A stretch of 5,105 nt of DNA from Pseudoxanthomonas sp. (lineage in GTDB: Bacteria > Pseudomonadota > Gammaproteobacteria > Xanthomonadales > Xanthomonadaceae), in assembly GCA_026785795.1 (NCBI GenBank), contig JAJAZJ010000115.1, forward strand, positions 1 through 5,105, in the 5' to 3' direction. Under the pieces are notes generated by a model. That model did not search any database and had not been told where the DNA came from. It worked only from the letters and a program-made list of their open reading frames with translations. The position numbers and the translations under genes are program-made. Each line of letters begins with the position of its first letter. Positions within the stretch are counted from its first letter, which is position 1. Below, one piece after another: positions 1 through 4,729 of this stretch.

Positions 1-158
1 GCATGCGGCTGGTAGCGCAGGCGACTGGCGATCTCGACCACATGGCGGCGCACGCCTTCGGCGACATTGTCATGTCCGTTCAGTGCGCGGGAAACGGTGG
101 CCACGGAAACCGAGGCTTCGCGCGCCACATCCTTGATGGTGACCGTGGTACGTGCCAT
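1..158 (-). CDS. LacI-family transcriptional regulator, N-terminal part (runs off the window start)
   Basis: This reads leftward from ATG at 158 and is cut by the window edge after 52 codons. The translation begins MARTTVTIKDVAREASVSVA and continues TVSRALNG. This is the classic LacI/GalR helix-turn-helix: T-I-K-D-V-A, then V-S-x-A-T-V-S-R-A-L-N at about residues 7-27. It is followed by the start of the helix leading to the hinge (VVEIASRLRYQPH, residues 40-52). Family members are dimeric repressors that bind palindromic operators, usually with a central CG, and release DNA when a sugar or related ligand binds the C-terminal periplasmic-binding-like domain. That domain lies outside the window, so the ligand and regulon cannot be named. 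Residue 16 is Ser where Gly is common in the turn, a mild variation. The start is supported by GGAGGGG placed 6 bases upstream. It lies downstream of bolA on the same strand, but the 171-bp gap with its own promoter-like elements suggests a separate unit. Confidence 0.93.
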   Translation of the reverse strand, partial: MARTTVTIKDVAREASVSVATVSRALNGHDNVAEGVRRHVVEIASRLRYQPH

Positions 159-164
159 TCACAG

Positions 165-171
165 CCCCTCC
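165..171 (-). promoter_or_regulatory. Ribosome binding site of the lacI-type gene
   Basis: On the minus strand this reads GGAGGGG, followed by ctgtga and then the ATG at 158. It is the strongest Shine-Dalgarno sequence in the window and fixes the start of the LacI-family gene. Confidence 0.75.
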
Positions 172-198
172 GCGGTGATGACCAGACGACTTCGGGCG

Positions 199-228
199 AC
201 TGTAATCGTTTTCATGCAGTCATGTAAA
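199..228 (-). promoter_or_regulatory. Possible sigma-70 promoter of the lacI-type gene
   Basis: On the minus strand, TTTACA (228-223) resembles the -35 box and TACAGT (204-199) resembles the -10 box, with an 18-base spacer. Transcription would start near 192 and give a leader of about 34 bases. The operator-like dyad at 201-215 would cover the spacer and most of the -10 box. Each hexamer has mismatches (one in the -35, two in the -10) and the spacer is one base longer than ideal. A weaker alternative is TGGACA with GATATC farther upstream. Confidence 0.3.
201..215 (-). promoter_or_regulatory. Candidate LacI-family operator upstream of the regulator gene
   Basis: On the minus strand this reads ATGAAAACGATTACA, an imperfect dyad centred on CG (TGAAAA-CG-ATTACA, 4 of 6 arm positions symmetric). 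It fits the general LacI/GalR operator pattern. It also matches every position of the commonly quoted catabolite-responsive element consensus WTGNAARCGNWWWCA, which is bound by the LacI-family protein CcpA in Firmicutes. I use that only as a family-level comparison, since this organism should not have CcpA. It lies about 43 bases upstream of the regulator's start codon and overlaps a possible promoter, a typical place for autorepression. Binding by this regulator is inferred from position and pattern. Confidence 0.5.
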
Positions 229-329
229 GGCAGTGTTATCTGCCCACAGATATCCTTCAGGATCAATCGCTTGTCCAGCGCAAAGGCGTGCAGAAACGTG
301 CTGCATCGCGGCAATTCAGGCCGAAAAGC

Positions 330-608
330 TCATCCCTGGCCGGCGCCTTCATCCAGGGAACGCGCCTCGATGGACAGAGCGTGGATGTCTGTGGTCATCA
401 TGTCGCCCAATGCCGCATACACCGCGCGATGCCGGGCCAATGAGGGCATGCCGACAAAGGCCTCGCTGACGATCAGGACGCTGAAATGCCCGCGGCCATC
501 CTGCGCGCCGGCGTGGCCCACATGCAGGTGGCTGTCATCCGACACCTCAAGCAGGCTGGGCAACAGCGCCACCTCAAGTGCGGTGCGAATCCGCTGGATC
601 CGGCTCAC
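330..608 (-). CDS. bolA: BolA family protein
   Basis: This gene encodes a 92-residue protein beginning MSRIQRIRTALE from a GTG start. It has the BolA fold signature in order: a short N-terminal helix (residues 1-20), the D-S-H-x-H-x-G-H-A-G segment (25-34), H-F-x-V-L-I-V-S-x-x-F (41-51), the L-x-R-H-R-x-V-Y helix (57-64) and the closing D-I-H-A-L-S-I strand (74-80). BolA proteins are cytosolic. They partner monothiol glutaredoxins and bind a shared [2Fe-2S] cluster, and the conserved histidines seen here (for example H60 and H76) include the usual ligand candidates. They have also been linked to DNA binding, morphology and stress responses, so the exact role here is open. The GTG is chosen because it sits in a GTGA overlap with the yciI stop, has AGGG seven bases upstream, and matches the family N-terminus. 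The open frame extends much farther upstream only because it shadows yciI. No Cys is present. Whether this is the BolA or the IbaG-type paralogue is not settled, though H-A-L-S-I favours BolA. Confidence 0.9.
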   Translation of the reverse strand: MSRIQRIRTALEVALLPSLLEVSDDSHLHVGHAGAQDGRGHFSVLIVSEAFVGMPSLARHRAVYAALGDMMTTDIHALSIEARSLDEGAGQG

Positions 609-904
609 GGCAGGACCCTGCGAAATGGACGGACATCGACCCGGGCATACACGGCCTGCAGCACATAGGGATCGGCATCGGCCCAGGCGCGGGCCGCGTC
701 CAGCGCATCGAATTCGGCGATCACGATACTGCCGCTGAAGCCAGCTGGCCCCGGATCCTCGGCGTCGATCGCCGGACACGGCCCCGCCAGCAGCAGGCGG
801 CCCTGCTCTCGCAGCTCAACCAGTCGCGACAGGTGCGCGGGCCGCGCAGCCAGGCGAACGGCCAGCATGCCGGGGGCGTCGTAACCCTCGATCGCATACC
901 ACAT
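605..904 (-). CDS. yciI: YciI-like protein
   Basis: This gene encodes a 99-residue protein beginning MWYAIEGYDAPGML. It carries the hallmarks of the YciI/YCII family, small proteins with a ferredoxin-like alpha/beta fold similar to dimeric alpha-beta barrel proteins. The motif R-P-A-H-L-x-R-L (residues 21-28) contains His24, which is conserved in the family and proposed to be functional. It is followed by G-R-L-L-L-A-G-P-x-P-A (35-45), the G-F-x-G-S-x-V-I-A-E-F strand (55-65) and A-W-A-D-A-D-P-Y-V (73-81). The end V-R-P-F-R-R-V-L is also typical, and length and motif order match E. coli YciI closely. The biochemical role of the family remains poorly defined; weak dehydrochlorinase or muconolactone isomerase resemblance has been suggested for relatives. 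The start is fixed by GGAG seven bases upstream and by the family N-terminus. The stop overlaps the bolA start. A yciI-bolA arrangement also occurs in other gammaproteobacteria such as pseudomonads, so a shared function is plausible but unproven. Confidence 0.92.
   Translation of the reverse strand: MWYAIEGYDAPGMLAVRLAARPAHLSRLVELREQGRLLLAGPCPAIDAEDPGPAGFSGSIVIAEFDALDAARAWADADPYVLQAVYARVDVRPFRRVLP
616..619 (-). promoter_or_regulatory. Ribosome binding site of bolA, inside yciI
   Basis: On the minus strand AGGG precedes the GTG start at 608 with seven bases between. It lies within the last codons of yciI. Together with the 4-base overlap it supports the GTG start rather than a longer form, and it suggests ribosomes finishing yciI can restart on bolA. 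Confidence 0.5.
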
Positions 905-911
905 TGATGTT

Positions 912-915
912 CTCC
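912..915 (-). promoter_or_regulatory. Ribosome binding site of yciI
   Basis: On the minus strand this is GGAG within cttGGAGaacatca, followed directly by the ATG at 904. The spacing is seven bases, which is near ideal. It decides the start against the long upstream extension of the same frame. Confidence 0.6.
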
Positions 916-933
916 AAGCTGTGCCGGAGCGCG

Positions 934-939
934 ATTGTA
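934..939 (-). promoter_or_regulatory. Possible -10 box of the yciI-bolA promoter
   Basis: On the minus strand TACAAT matches the sigma-70 -10 consensus at five of six positions, in an otherwise very GC-rich stretch. Initiation would fall near 927 and give a leader of about 23 bases. I see no good -35 hexamer at the expected distance (the region reads GCACCC or AGCACC), so the call rests on the -10 alone. Confidence 0.3.
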
Positions 940-1007
940 AGGCCGCCGCCCCTGCCGGGTGCTGGACAGCCATGCCGCCAGCGCTTACCCTTAGCGACAT
1001 TGCACGG

Positions 1008-1038
1008 CCGGAAGCAGCGGCCCGTCCGGAAGCGGCCC
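1008..1038. repeat. Imperfect short tandem direct repeat
   Basis: CCGGAAGCAGCGGCCC at 1008-1023 is followed after GT by CCGGAAGCGGCCC at 1026-1038. The second copy lacks three bases of the first (the CAG or an equivalent triplet). It lies in the non-coding gap and looks like a local slippage duplication. No function can be assigned. Confidence 0.5.
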
Positions 1039-1108
1039 ATCCGCCTCGCTCCCGATGCTGATTCGCTGCCCCTACCCGCCCGGGCCCTAATGACTCCGAA
1101 CTGCCTGC

Positions 1109-1124
1109 CGCCACCCTCGTGGCG
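1109..1124. other. Short perfect hairpin in the scpA upstream region
   Basis: CGCCAC and GTGGCG form a 6-bp G/C-rich stem around a CCTC tetraloop. No T-tract follows on either strand, so it is not an intrinsic terminator. It lies about 115 bases upstream of scpA and could be part of its leader if transcription starts upstream, or it could be chance in GC-rich DNA. Confidence 0.35.
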
Positions 1125-1239
1125 CTCATGGCTTGCCTGATGTGCGGAAACGCGATCGCAACGCGACGCAGCAATTGACCGTAGTGCCCAAGCGCGCTGG
1201 CCCCGGCCGCGCAATGCCCATAGCCCATGGCTGTACTAA

Positions 1240-2157
1240 ATGACCTCTGAACTCGCGCAAGACGCGAATCCGCAAATCGAGACCTCCAAACCGCAGGCGC
1301 AGGCCCCTCAGCAACATGAGATGCCGCTGGCGATGGTGCATGGGCAGGCCGTGCTGCAGATTCCGCAGGACCTGTATATCCCTCCGGACGCGCTGGAAGT
1401 CATCCTGGATGCGTTCGAAGGACCGCTGGACCTGCTCCTGTACCTGATCCGGCGCCAGAACCTGGACATCCTGGAAATCCCGGTGGCGGAAATCACCCGC
1501 CAGTATGTGGACTACATCGGGGTCATGCAGGACCTGCGCTTCGAGCTGGCCGCCGAGTACCTGGTGATGGCCGCGATCCTGGCCGAGATCAAGTCGCGGA
1601 TGCTGCTGCCGCGGCCGATCAGCGAACACAGCGAGGAAGGCGACCCACGCGCCGAACTGGTGCGCAGGCTGCAGGAATACGAACGCTTCAAGCAGGCCGC
1701 CGAGGATATCGACGCCCTGCCCCGCCAGGACCGCGACACCACTCCGGCCACTGCGCACGTGCTGGAGCGCGCAGCCGTCCGTCTGCCCCCGCTGGTGGAC
1801 CTGCGCGAGATGCTGCTGGCCCTGCATGACGTGCTCAAGCGCGCCGACCTGTTCAGTGGCCACGCCATCAGGCGCGATGCGCTGAGCGTGCGCCAGCGCA
1901 TGGGCGACATGCTGACCCGGCTGGAGGACGGCCGCTTCCACCGTTTCGAGTCGCTGTTCACGCCCGAGGAAGGCAAGCAGGGCGTGCTGGTTACCTTCCT
2001 GGCCATGCTCGAACTGGCCAAGGAACAGCTGCTGGATTTCGTGCAGGAAGCCCCGCTGGCGCCGATCTACCTGAAGTCGCTGGCACTCAACAACACCAAC
2101 GAGCCCCTGGCTTTCTCCAGTGAGTTCGACGACGCCGACGCGGCCAATGACGGATAG
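1240..2157 (+). CDS. scpA: Segregation and condensation protein A (kleisin)
   Basis: This gene encodes a 305-residue ScpA, the kleisin that bridges the two heads of an SMC dimer and, with ScpB, forms the chromosome condensation complex on the nucleoid. The family core starts near residue 54: V-I-L-D-A-F-E-G-P-L-D-L-L-L-Y-L-I (54-70) is the hallmark F-x-G-P-L-D-L-L-L N-terminal helix that contacts the SMC neck. A-E-Y-L-V-M-A-A-I-L-A-E-I-K-S-R-M-L-L-P (105-124) is the second signature. The linker (125-185) is acidic and probably flexible, and would be the ScpB-binding stretch. V-T-F-L-A-M-L-E-L-A-K-E-Q (251-263) marks the C-terminal winged helix that caps the SMC head. The first 50 residues are polar, Gln/Pro-rich and not part of the known fold. 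An in-frame TAA directly precedes the ATG, so the start cannot lie farther upstream. No Shine-Dalgarno sequence is visible, and in-frame ATGs at 1321 and 1333 are alternatives. It is the first gene of the scpA-scpB-rluB operon. The family call is firm; the exact start is less so. Confidence 0.95.
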   Translation: MTSELAQDANPQIETSKPQAQAPQQHEMPLAMVHGQAVLQIPQDLYIPPDALEVILDAFEGPLDLLLYLIRRQNLDILEIPVAEITRQYVDYIGVMQDLRFELAAEYLVMAAILAEIKSRMLLPRPISEHSEEGDPRAELVRRLQEYERFKQAAEDIDALPRQDRDTTPATAHVLERAAVRLPPLVDLREMLLALHDVLKRADLFSGHAIRRDALSVRQRMGDMLTRLEDGRFHRFESLFTPEEGKQGVLVTFLAMLELAKEQLLDFVQEAPLAPIYLKSLALNNTNEPLAFSSEFDDADAANDG

Positions 2158-2195
2158 CGGTGGCCAGGCGTCGGCGGCAGCTTCCCGGATAGCGG
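2151..2195 (+). repeat. 10-base direct repeat flanking the scpA stop and scpB leader
   Basis: CGGATAGCGG occurs at 2151-2160, where it contains the scpA stop codon TAG, and again at 2186-2195 in the scpA-scpB gap. The copies are 35 bases apart and the sequences around them differ, so this is a short exact duplication at most. It may be chance in GC-rich DNA. Confidence 0.5.
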
Positions 2196-2263
2196 CGGGA
2201 ATGCAGAACCAGCGCGAATCTCCGAGTTACCCACCACCCAAGCATCACCAACCAAGAATTGAA

Positions 2264-2992
2264 ATGGACCAAGCCCTGATCACCCGTATCGTCGAAGCCG
2301 CACTGCTGGCGGCCAACCAGCCGCTCACCCTGGCCCAGCTGCACGGCCTGTTCCCCGAAGAGCAGCCGGCCCCGCCGGGCAGCGTGGAGTCAGCCCTGGA
2401 CCATCTGCGCAGCGCATGCGTCGATCGCGGCGTCAACTTGGTCGAGGTGGCGTCCGGCTTCCGCTATCAGGTCAAGGAAGACGTACACGCCTGGGTGGCG
2501 CGCCTGTGGACCGAGCGCAAGACCAGGTACACCCGCGCCACCCTGGAAACGCTGGCCCTGATCGCCTATCGCCAGCCCATCACCCGCGGCGAGATCGAGC
2601 AGGTGCGCGGGGTGGCAGTGAACAGCCACACCATCCAGGCGCTGGAAGAACGCGAATGGATCCGCGTCGTTGGCCACCGCGATGTGCCCGGACGGCCGGC
2701 GCTGTTCGGCACCACCCGTACCTTCCTGGACTACTTCGGCCTGAAGCGCCTGGAAGACCTGCCGCCGCTGTCCGAACTCAAGGATATCGGCGAGCTCGAG
2801 CCGCAGCTGTTTCTGGACAACGCACCGGTTCCCGCCGGATTGCCCGCGCCCGACGGATCCGGCGACTCCGCGGCAGCTGCAGGTGATGACGGCGCCCAGC
2901 GTTCATCCGATCCCGAATTTCCCCATCACGAAAATGACGAAGGAGCCGCAAGCAGCACGCACGGCCAGGCCTCGTCGGAGCAAAACCCATGA
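2264..2992 (+). CDS. scpB: Segregation and condensation protein B
   Basis: From ATG at 2264 this gives 242 residues beginning MDQALITRIVEAALLAANQP. ScpB is the winged-helix (kite) partner that dimerises and binds the central linker of ScpA in the SMC-ScpAB condensin. The first winged helix spans about residues 1-85. The second starts with the family signature L-E-T-L-A-L-I-A-Y-R-Q-P-I-T-R-G-E-I-E-Q-V-R-G-V (94-117). It continues through W-I-R-V-V-G-H-R-D-V-P-G-R-P-A-L-F-G-T-T (132-151) and F-L-D-Y-F-G-L-x-x-L-x-D-L-P-P-L (154-169). From about residue 185 the sequence becomes an acidic, Ser/Ala/Gly-rich tail that looks disordered. I chose 2264 because the conserved fold begins there. The frame is open further upstream, to GTG at 2120, with other candidates at ATG 2147 (overlapping the scpA stop) and ATG 2201. 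None of the four has a convincing ribosome binding site; AAGAA lies shortly before 2264. The stop overlaps the rluB start by ATGA. Confidence 0.94.
   Translation: MDQALITRIVEAALLAANQPLTLAQLHGLFPEEQPAPPGSVESALDHLRSACVDRGVNLVEVASGFRYQVKEDVHAWVARLWTERKTRYTRATLETLALIAYRQPITRGEIEQVRGVAVNSHTIQALEEREWIRVVGHRDVPGRPALFGTTRTFLDYFGLKRLEDLPPLSELKDIGELEPQLFLDNAPVPAGLPAPDGSGDSAAAAGDDGAQRSSDPEFPHHENDEGAASSTHGQASSEQNP
2977..2980 (+). promoter_or_regulatory. Ribosome binding site of rluB, inside scpB
   Basis: GGAG stands eight bases before the ATG at 2989, within the last codons of scpB. With the ATGA stop-start overlap it supports translational coupling of scpB and rluB and fixes the rluB start. Confidence 0.65.
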
Positions 2993-4593
2993 GCGACACC
3001 CCCCGCAACAAACTCTCGCTGAAGCGTGGCGACGCAGCTGAATTCAGCGAAGCCAGCAAACTTTCGGAGCGCCTGCACAAGGTGCTGGCCCAGGCCGGCC
3101 TGGGCTCTCGCCGCGCGCTGGAACAGCGCATCGCCGATGGCCTGGTCAAGGTCAATGGCGAAGTCGCCCAGACTGGCATGTCGATCAAGGCGGGCGATCG
3201 GGTTGAACTGGACGGCAAGACCTTCGTCGCCAGCGCCCTGACCGAGCCAGCCCGGGTGCTGATGTACAACAAGCCCGAAGGCGAGGTGACCACGCGCGAA
3301 GACCCGGAAGGCAGGCCGACCATCTTCGAGGCGCTGCCTGCGCTGAAGGGCGCCCGCTGGATCGCCATCGGCCGTTTGGACATCAACACCACCGGGCTGC
3401 TGGTGCTGACCACCGACGGTGAGCTTGCCAACGCCATGATGCATCCCTCGCATGAAGTGGAGCGCGAGTACGTGTGCCGCGTGCGCGCACCCGAGGGCAT
3501 GGACAGCGTGCCGGACAACCTGGTGGACCGCCTGGCCCGTGGCGTGGCGCTGGAAGATGGCCCAGCCAAGTTCGACGAAATCAAGCGCATCGGCGGCACC
3601 GACTCACACGACTGGTTCCAGGTGGTGGTGAAGGAAGGCCGCAACCGCGAAGTGCGGCGCCTCTGGGAATCGCAGGGTTGCCAGGTGAGCCGGCTCAAAC
3701 GCACCCGCTACGGCAGTATTTCGCTTCCGCAGCCGCTGCTGCGCGGGCAGTCGCAGGAGCTGGCCGATGCACAGGTGGAAAAACTGCGTGCCCAGCTTGG
3801 ATTGGAAGACGGCGCGCCGCCGGCACTGACCCTGCAGCCGGTCATCGGCCAGCGCAAGGCGGCCAAGTCCACCGTGCATATCGGCGCCGGGCGCAGCGCC
3901 GGCCAGGCCTATGTCAATGGCCACAACACCGCAGACGAAGGCCGCGAGCTGCGTCGCTTCGACAACGTGCGCGAGGATCGCGGCCGCGGGCGCTTCGGCA
4001 GCAAGAAGCCGCACGGCGGACTCACGGTCAGCGGCGAAGCCGCAGCCAAGCAGTCACAGAAACCTTTCAAGTCACGCCCTACCAAAGGCCCCAAGCCGTT
4101 GCCCGACGGCAATCCTGCCGCGTTCCGCAGCTGGTACGTGCCGGACGGCGTGGATACCGGGCCAACCGGCCACCGTAACGCAGGTCCGCCGAAGCCGTAC
4201 GGAAAGAAAGCAGCAGGCGCTGCACGCGGCGCTCCGGGCAAGCCGGCTGCGGGCGGCAAGCGGCCTTACCCGGCACGCGCTGATGGCAATGCCGGCGGTC
4301 CCGGCGCACGCGGGCCGCGTGCAGCCGGACAGGGCCAGCCGCGCCCACCGCGCCCCTATGGCCACCCGGACAATGCCCCCAGCTTCCCGTCCGACCACGC
4401 CAATCCGGGCGCCTTCAATCCCTACGGCCAGCAGCCCCGGCCGCCGCGGCCACAGGGCGCACGTCCGGGCGGAAACCGGCCCGGCAACAGCGCAGGCCCC
4501 CGACCCAACCCTTCCCCGCGCCCCGCCGGTCCGCGTGGCGGTCGTCCCCCTGGCGGCGGTAATCGTGGCCCGCGCGGCGGTAACCACGGTTGA
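2989..4593 (+). CDS. rluB: 23S rRNA pseudouridine synthase RluB, with long Gly/Pro/Arg-rich C-terminal tail
   Basis: This 534-residue protein belongs to the RsuA/RluB/RluE/RluF branch of pseudouridine synthases. RluB isomerises one uridine in 23S rRNA (U2605 in E. coli numbering), near the peptidyl transferase centre. An S4 RNA-binding domain occupies about residues 26-85 (L-S-E-R-L-H-K-V-L-A-Q-A-G-L-G-S-R-R, then G-x-V-K-V-N-G). The catalytic domain begins at L-M-Y-N-K-P-E-G (91-98). It contains G-R-L-D-I-N-T-T-G-L-L-V-L-T-T-D-G (128-144), in which Asp131 is the expected catalytic aspartate. The closing motif E-G-R-N-R-E-V-R-R-L-W-E (216-227) and S-R-L-K-R-T-R-Y-G (234-242) are intact. The core ends near 275. 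Residues from about 277 to 534 are a low-complexity basic tail: by hand count about 60% of residues 401-534 are Gly, Pro or Arg, with RGG at 516-518 and 529-531 and PRPPRP at 451-456 and 483-488. E. coli RluB is about 290 residues, so this form is nearly twice as long. It overlaps scpB by ATGA. Confidence 0.94.
   Translation: MSDTPRNKLSLKRGDAAEFSEASKLSERLHKVLAQAGLGSRRALEQRIADGLVKVNGEVAQTGMSIKAGDRVELDGKTFVASALTEPARVLMYNKPEGEVTTREDPEGRPTIFEALPALKGARWIAIGRLDINTTGLLVLTTDGELANAMMHPSHEVEREYVCRVRAPEGMDSVPDNLVDRLARGVALEDGPAKFDEIKRIGGTDSHDWFQVVVKEGRNREVRRLWESQGCQVSRLKRTRYGSISLPQPLLRGQSQELADAQVEKLRAQLGLEDGAPPALTLQPVIGQRKAAKSTVHIGAGRSAGQAYVNGHNTADEGRELRRFDNVREDRGRGRFGSKKPHGGLTVSGEAAAKQSQKPFKSRPTKGPKPLPDGNPAAFRSWYVPDGVDTGPTGHRNAGPPKPYGKKAAGAARGAPGKPAAGGKRPYPARADGNAGGPGARGPRAAGQGQPRPPRPYGHPDNAPSFPSDHANPGAFNPYGQQPRPPRPQGARPGGNRPGNSAGPRPNPSPRPAGPRGGRPPGGGNRGPRGGNHG
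3820..4590 (+). other. Low-complexity Gly/Pro/Arg-rich coding segment (RluB tail)
   Basis: This stretch encodes RluB residues from about 278 onward. It has no recognisable fold, almost no acidic residues after residue 400, and short repeated motifs. Q-P-R-P-P-R-P-Y-G at 450-458 is echoed by Q-P-R-P-P-R-P-Q-G at 482-490, and RGG-type boxes lie near the end. The reading frame stays intact to a clean TGA. A basic, flexible, RGG-containing tail is typical of RNA-binding extensions, so added affinity for rRNA or ribosome precursors is a reasonable inference. The alternative is neutral expansion of low-complexity sequence in GC-rich DNA. Confidence 0.7.
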
Positions 4594-4713
4594 GTCAGGC
4601 GCGAAGGCGAACCAACGCTATGGCGATCCGGGGCCGTGCCGGCGCCATGGTGCGCGGCACGGGTACTGCGGGGCGGTTCGCGATGCCCCGGCTAGACTAG
4701 CCGCCTGACTTTT
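4593..4713 (+). terminator. Dyad-rich region between rluB and fpr, possible terminator or structured leader
   Basis: Starting at the last base of the rluB stop codon, AGTCAGGCG (4593-4601) is the exact reverse complement of CGCCTGACT (4702-4710), and TTT follows directly. Inside this pair lies a strong hairpin: CCGTGCC (4634-4640) pairs with GGCACGG (4656-4662), and GCGC (4642-4645) with GCGC (4652-4655), around a CATGGT loop with one bulged G. CGGGGC (4669-4674) can pair with GCCCCG (4685-4690), or alternatively CCGGGGC (4628-4634) with GCCCCGG (4685-4691). CGGCTAG-A-CTAGCCG (4689-4703) is a perfect dyad. A four-T tract ends the array (4710-4713). None alone is a textbook intrinsic terminator, but together they could stop transcription after rluB. 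Confidence 0.35.
4689..4703. promoter_or_regulatory. Perfect 15-base palindrome upstream of fpr, candidate operator over a possible -10 box
   Basis: CGGCTAG and CTAGCCG are exact reverse complements around a single A. The dyad contains TAGACT (4693-4698), which matches the -10 consensus at four of six positions. It would place a transcription start near 4705 and a leader of about 25 bases before the ATG at 4730. No -35 hexamer is seen at the right distance. A DNA-binding dimer could sit here, but no regulator is named by the sequence. As RNA it could form only a small hairpin (6 bp, loop GAC). Confidence 0.35.
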
Positions 4714-4729
4714 CGCCTCCAATCACCGC

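Larger units (their letters stand above)
905..1239. other. Divergent intergenic region between yciI and scpA, no convincing gene
   Basis: These 335 bases separate the leftward yciI-bolA pair from the rightward scpA-scpB-rluB operon. Open frames cross it on both strands, but their translations look like GC-rich shadow sequence (runs of Ala, Arg, Gly and Pro with no recognisable motif), and none has a good ribosome binding site. It contains the yciI ribosome binding site and a possible -10 box. It also holds an imperfect 15-base dyad CGCTTACCCTTAGCG (982-996), a short imperfect tandem duplication (1008-1038) and a 6-bp hairpin (1109-1124). The scpA promoter should be here, but I could not pick one: TTGACC at 1175-1180 resembles a -35 box but has no matching -10. 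Confidence 0.6.

Noticed and set aside
284..307. A TGCAG/CTGCA hairpin downstream of bolA considered as a terminator.
   Set aside because: The stem is only 5 bp with a 7-base loop and no T-tract follows on the minus strand.
67..738. A 223-codon plus-strand frame opposite lacI, bolA and yciI.
   Set aside because: It is antisense to three recognised proteins and has no domain of its own.
1175..1203. TTGACC as the -35 box of an scpA promoter.
   Set aside because: At 16-18 bases downstream the sequence is CTGGCC, TGGCCC or GGCCCC, with no resemblance to a -10 box.
905..1228. An upstream extension of yciI giving a 207-residue protein, and a 78-codon plus-strand frame at 904-1140.
   Set aside because: YciI family length and a good ribosome binding site put the start at 904. 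The extra sequence is low in motifs and typical of GC-rich non-coding DNA.
1126..1941. A 271-codon minus-strand frame opposite scpA.
   Set aside because: Antisense shadow of a clear ScpA. The translation is a Gln/His/Val/Leu-rich mirror of the sense codons.
2778..3704. A 308-codon open frame on the minus strand across scpB and rluB.
   Set aside because: It lies wholly antisense to two strongly recognised genes. Its translation is Ser/Arg-rich with no motif. Long antisense frames are expected in GC-rich genes with G/C third positions.
3911..4708. A 265-codon plus-strand frame overlapping the rluB tail and running into the gap.
   Set aside because: It is a +1/+2 shadow of the Gly/Pro/Arg tail, rich in Ala, Arg and Thr, with no ribosome binding site or known domain. 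The rluB frame itself is uninterrupted.
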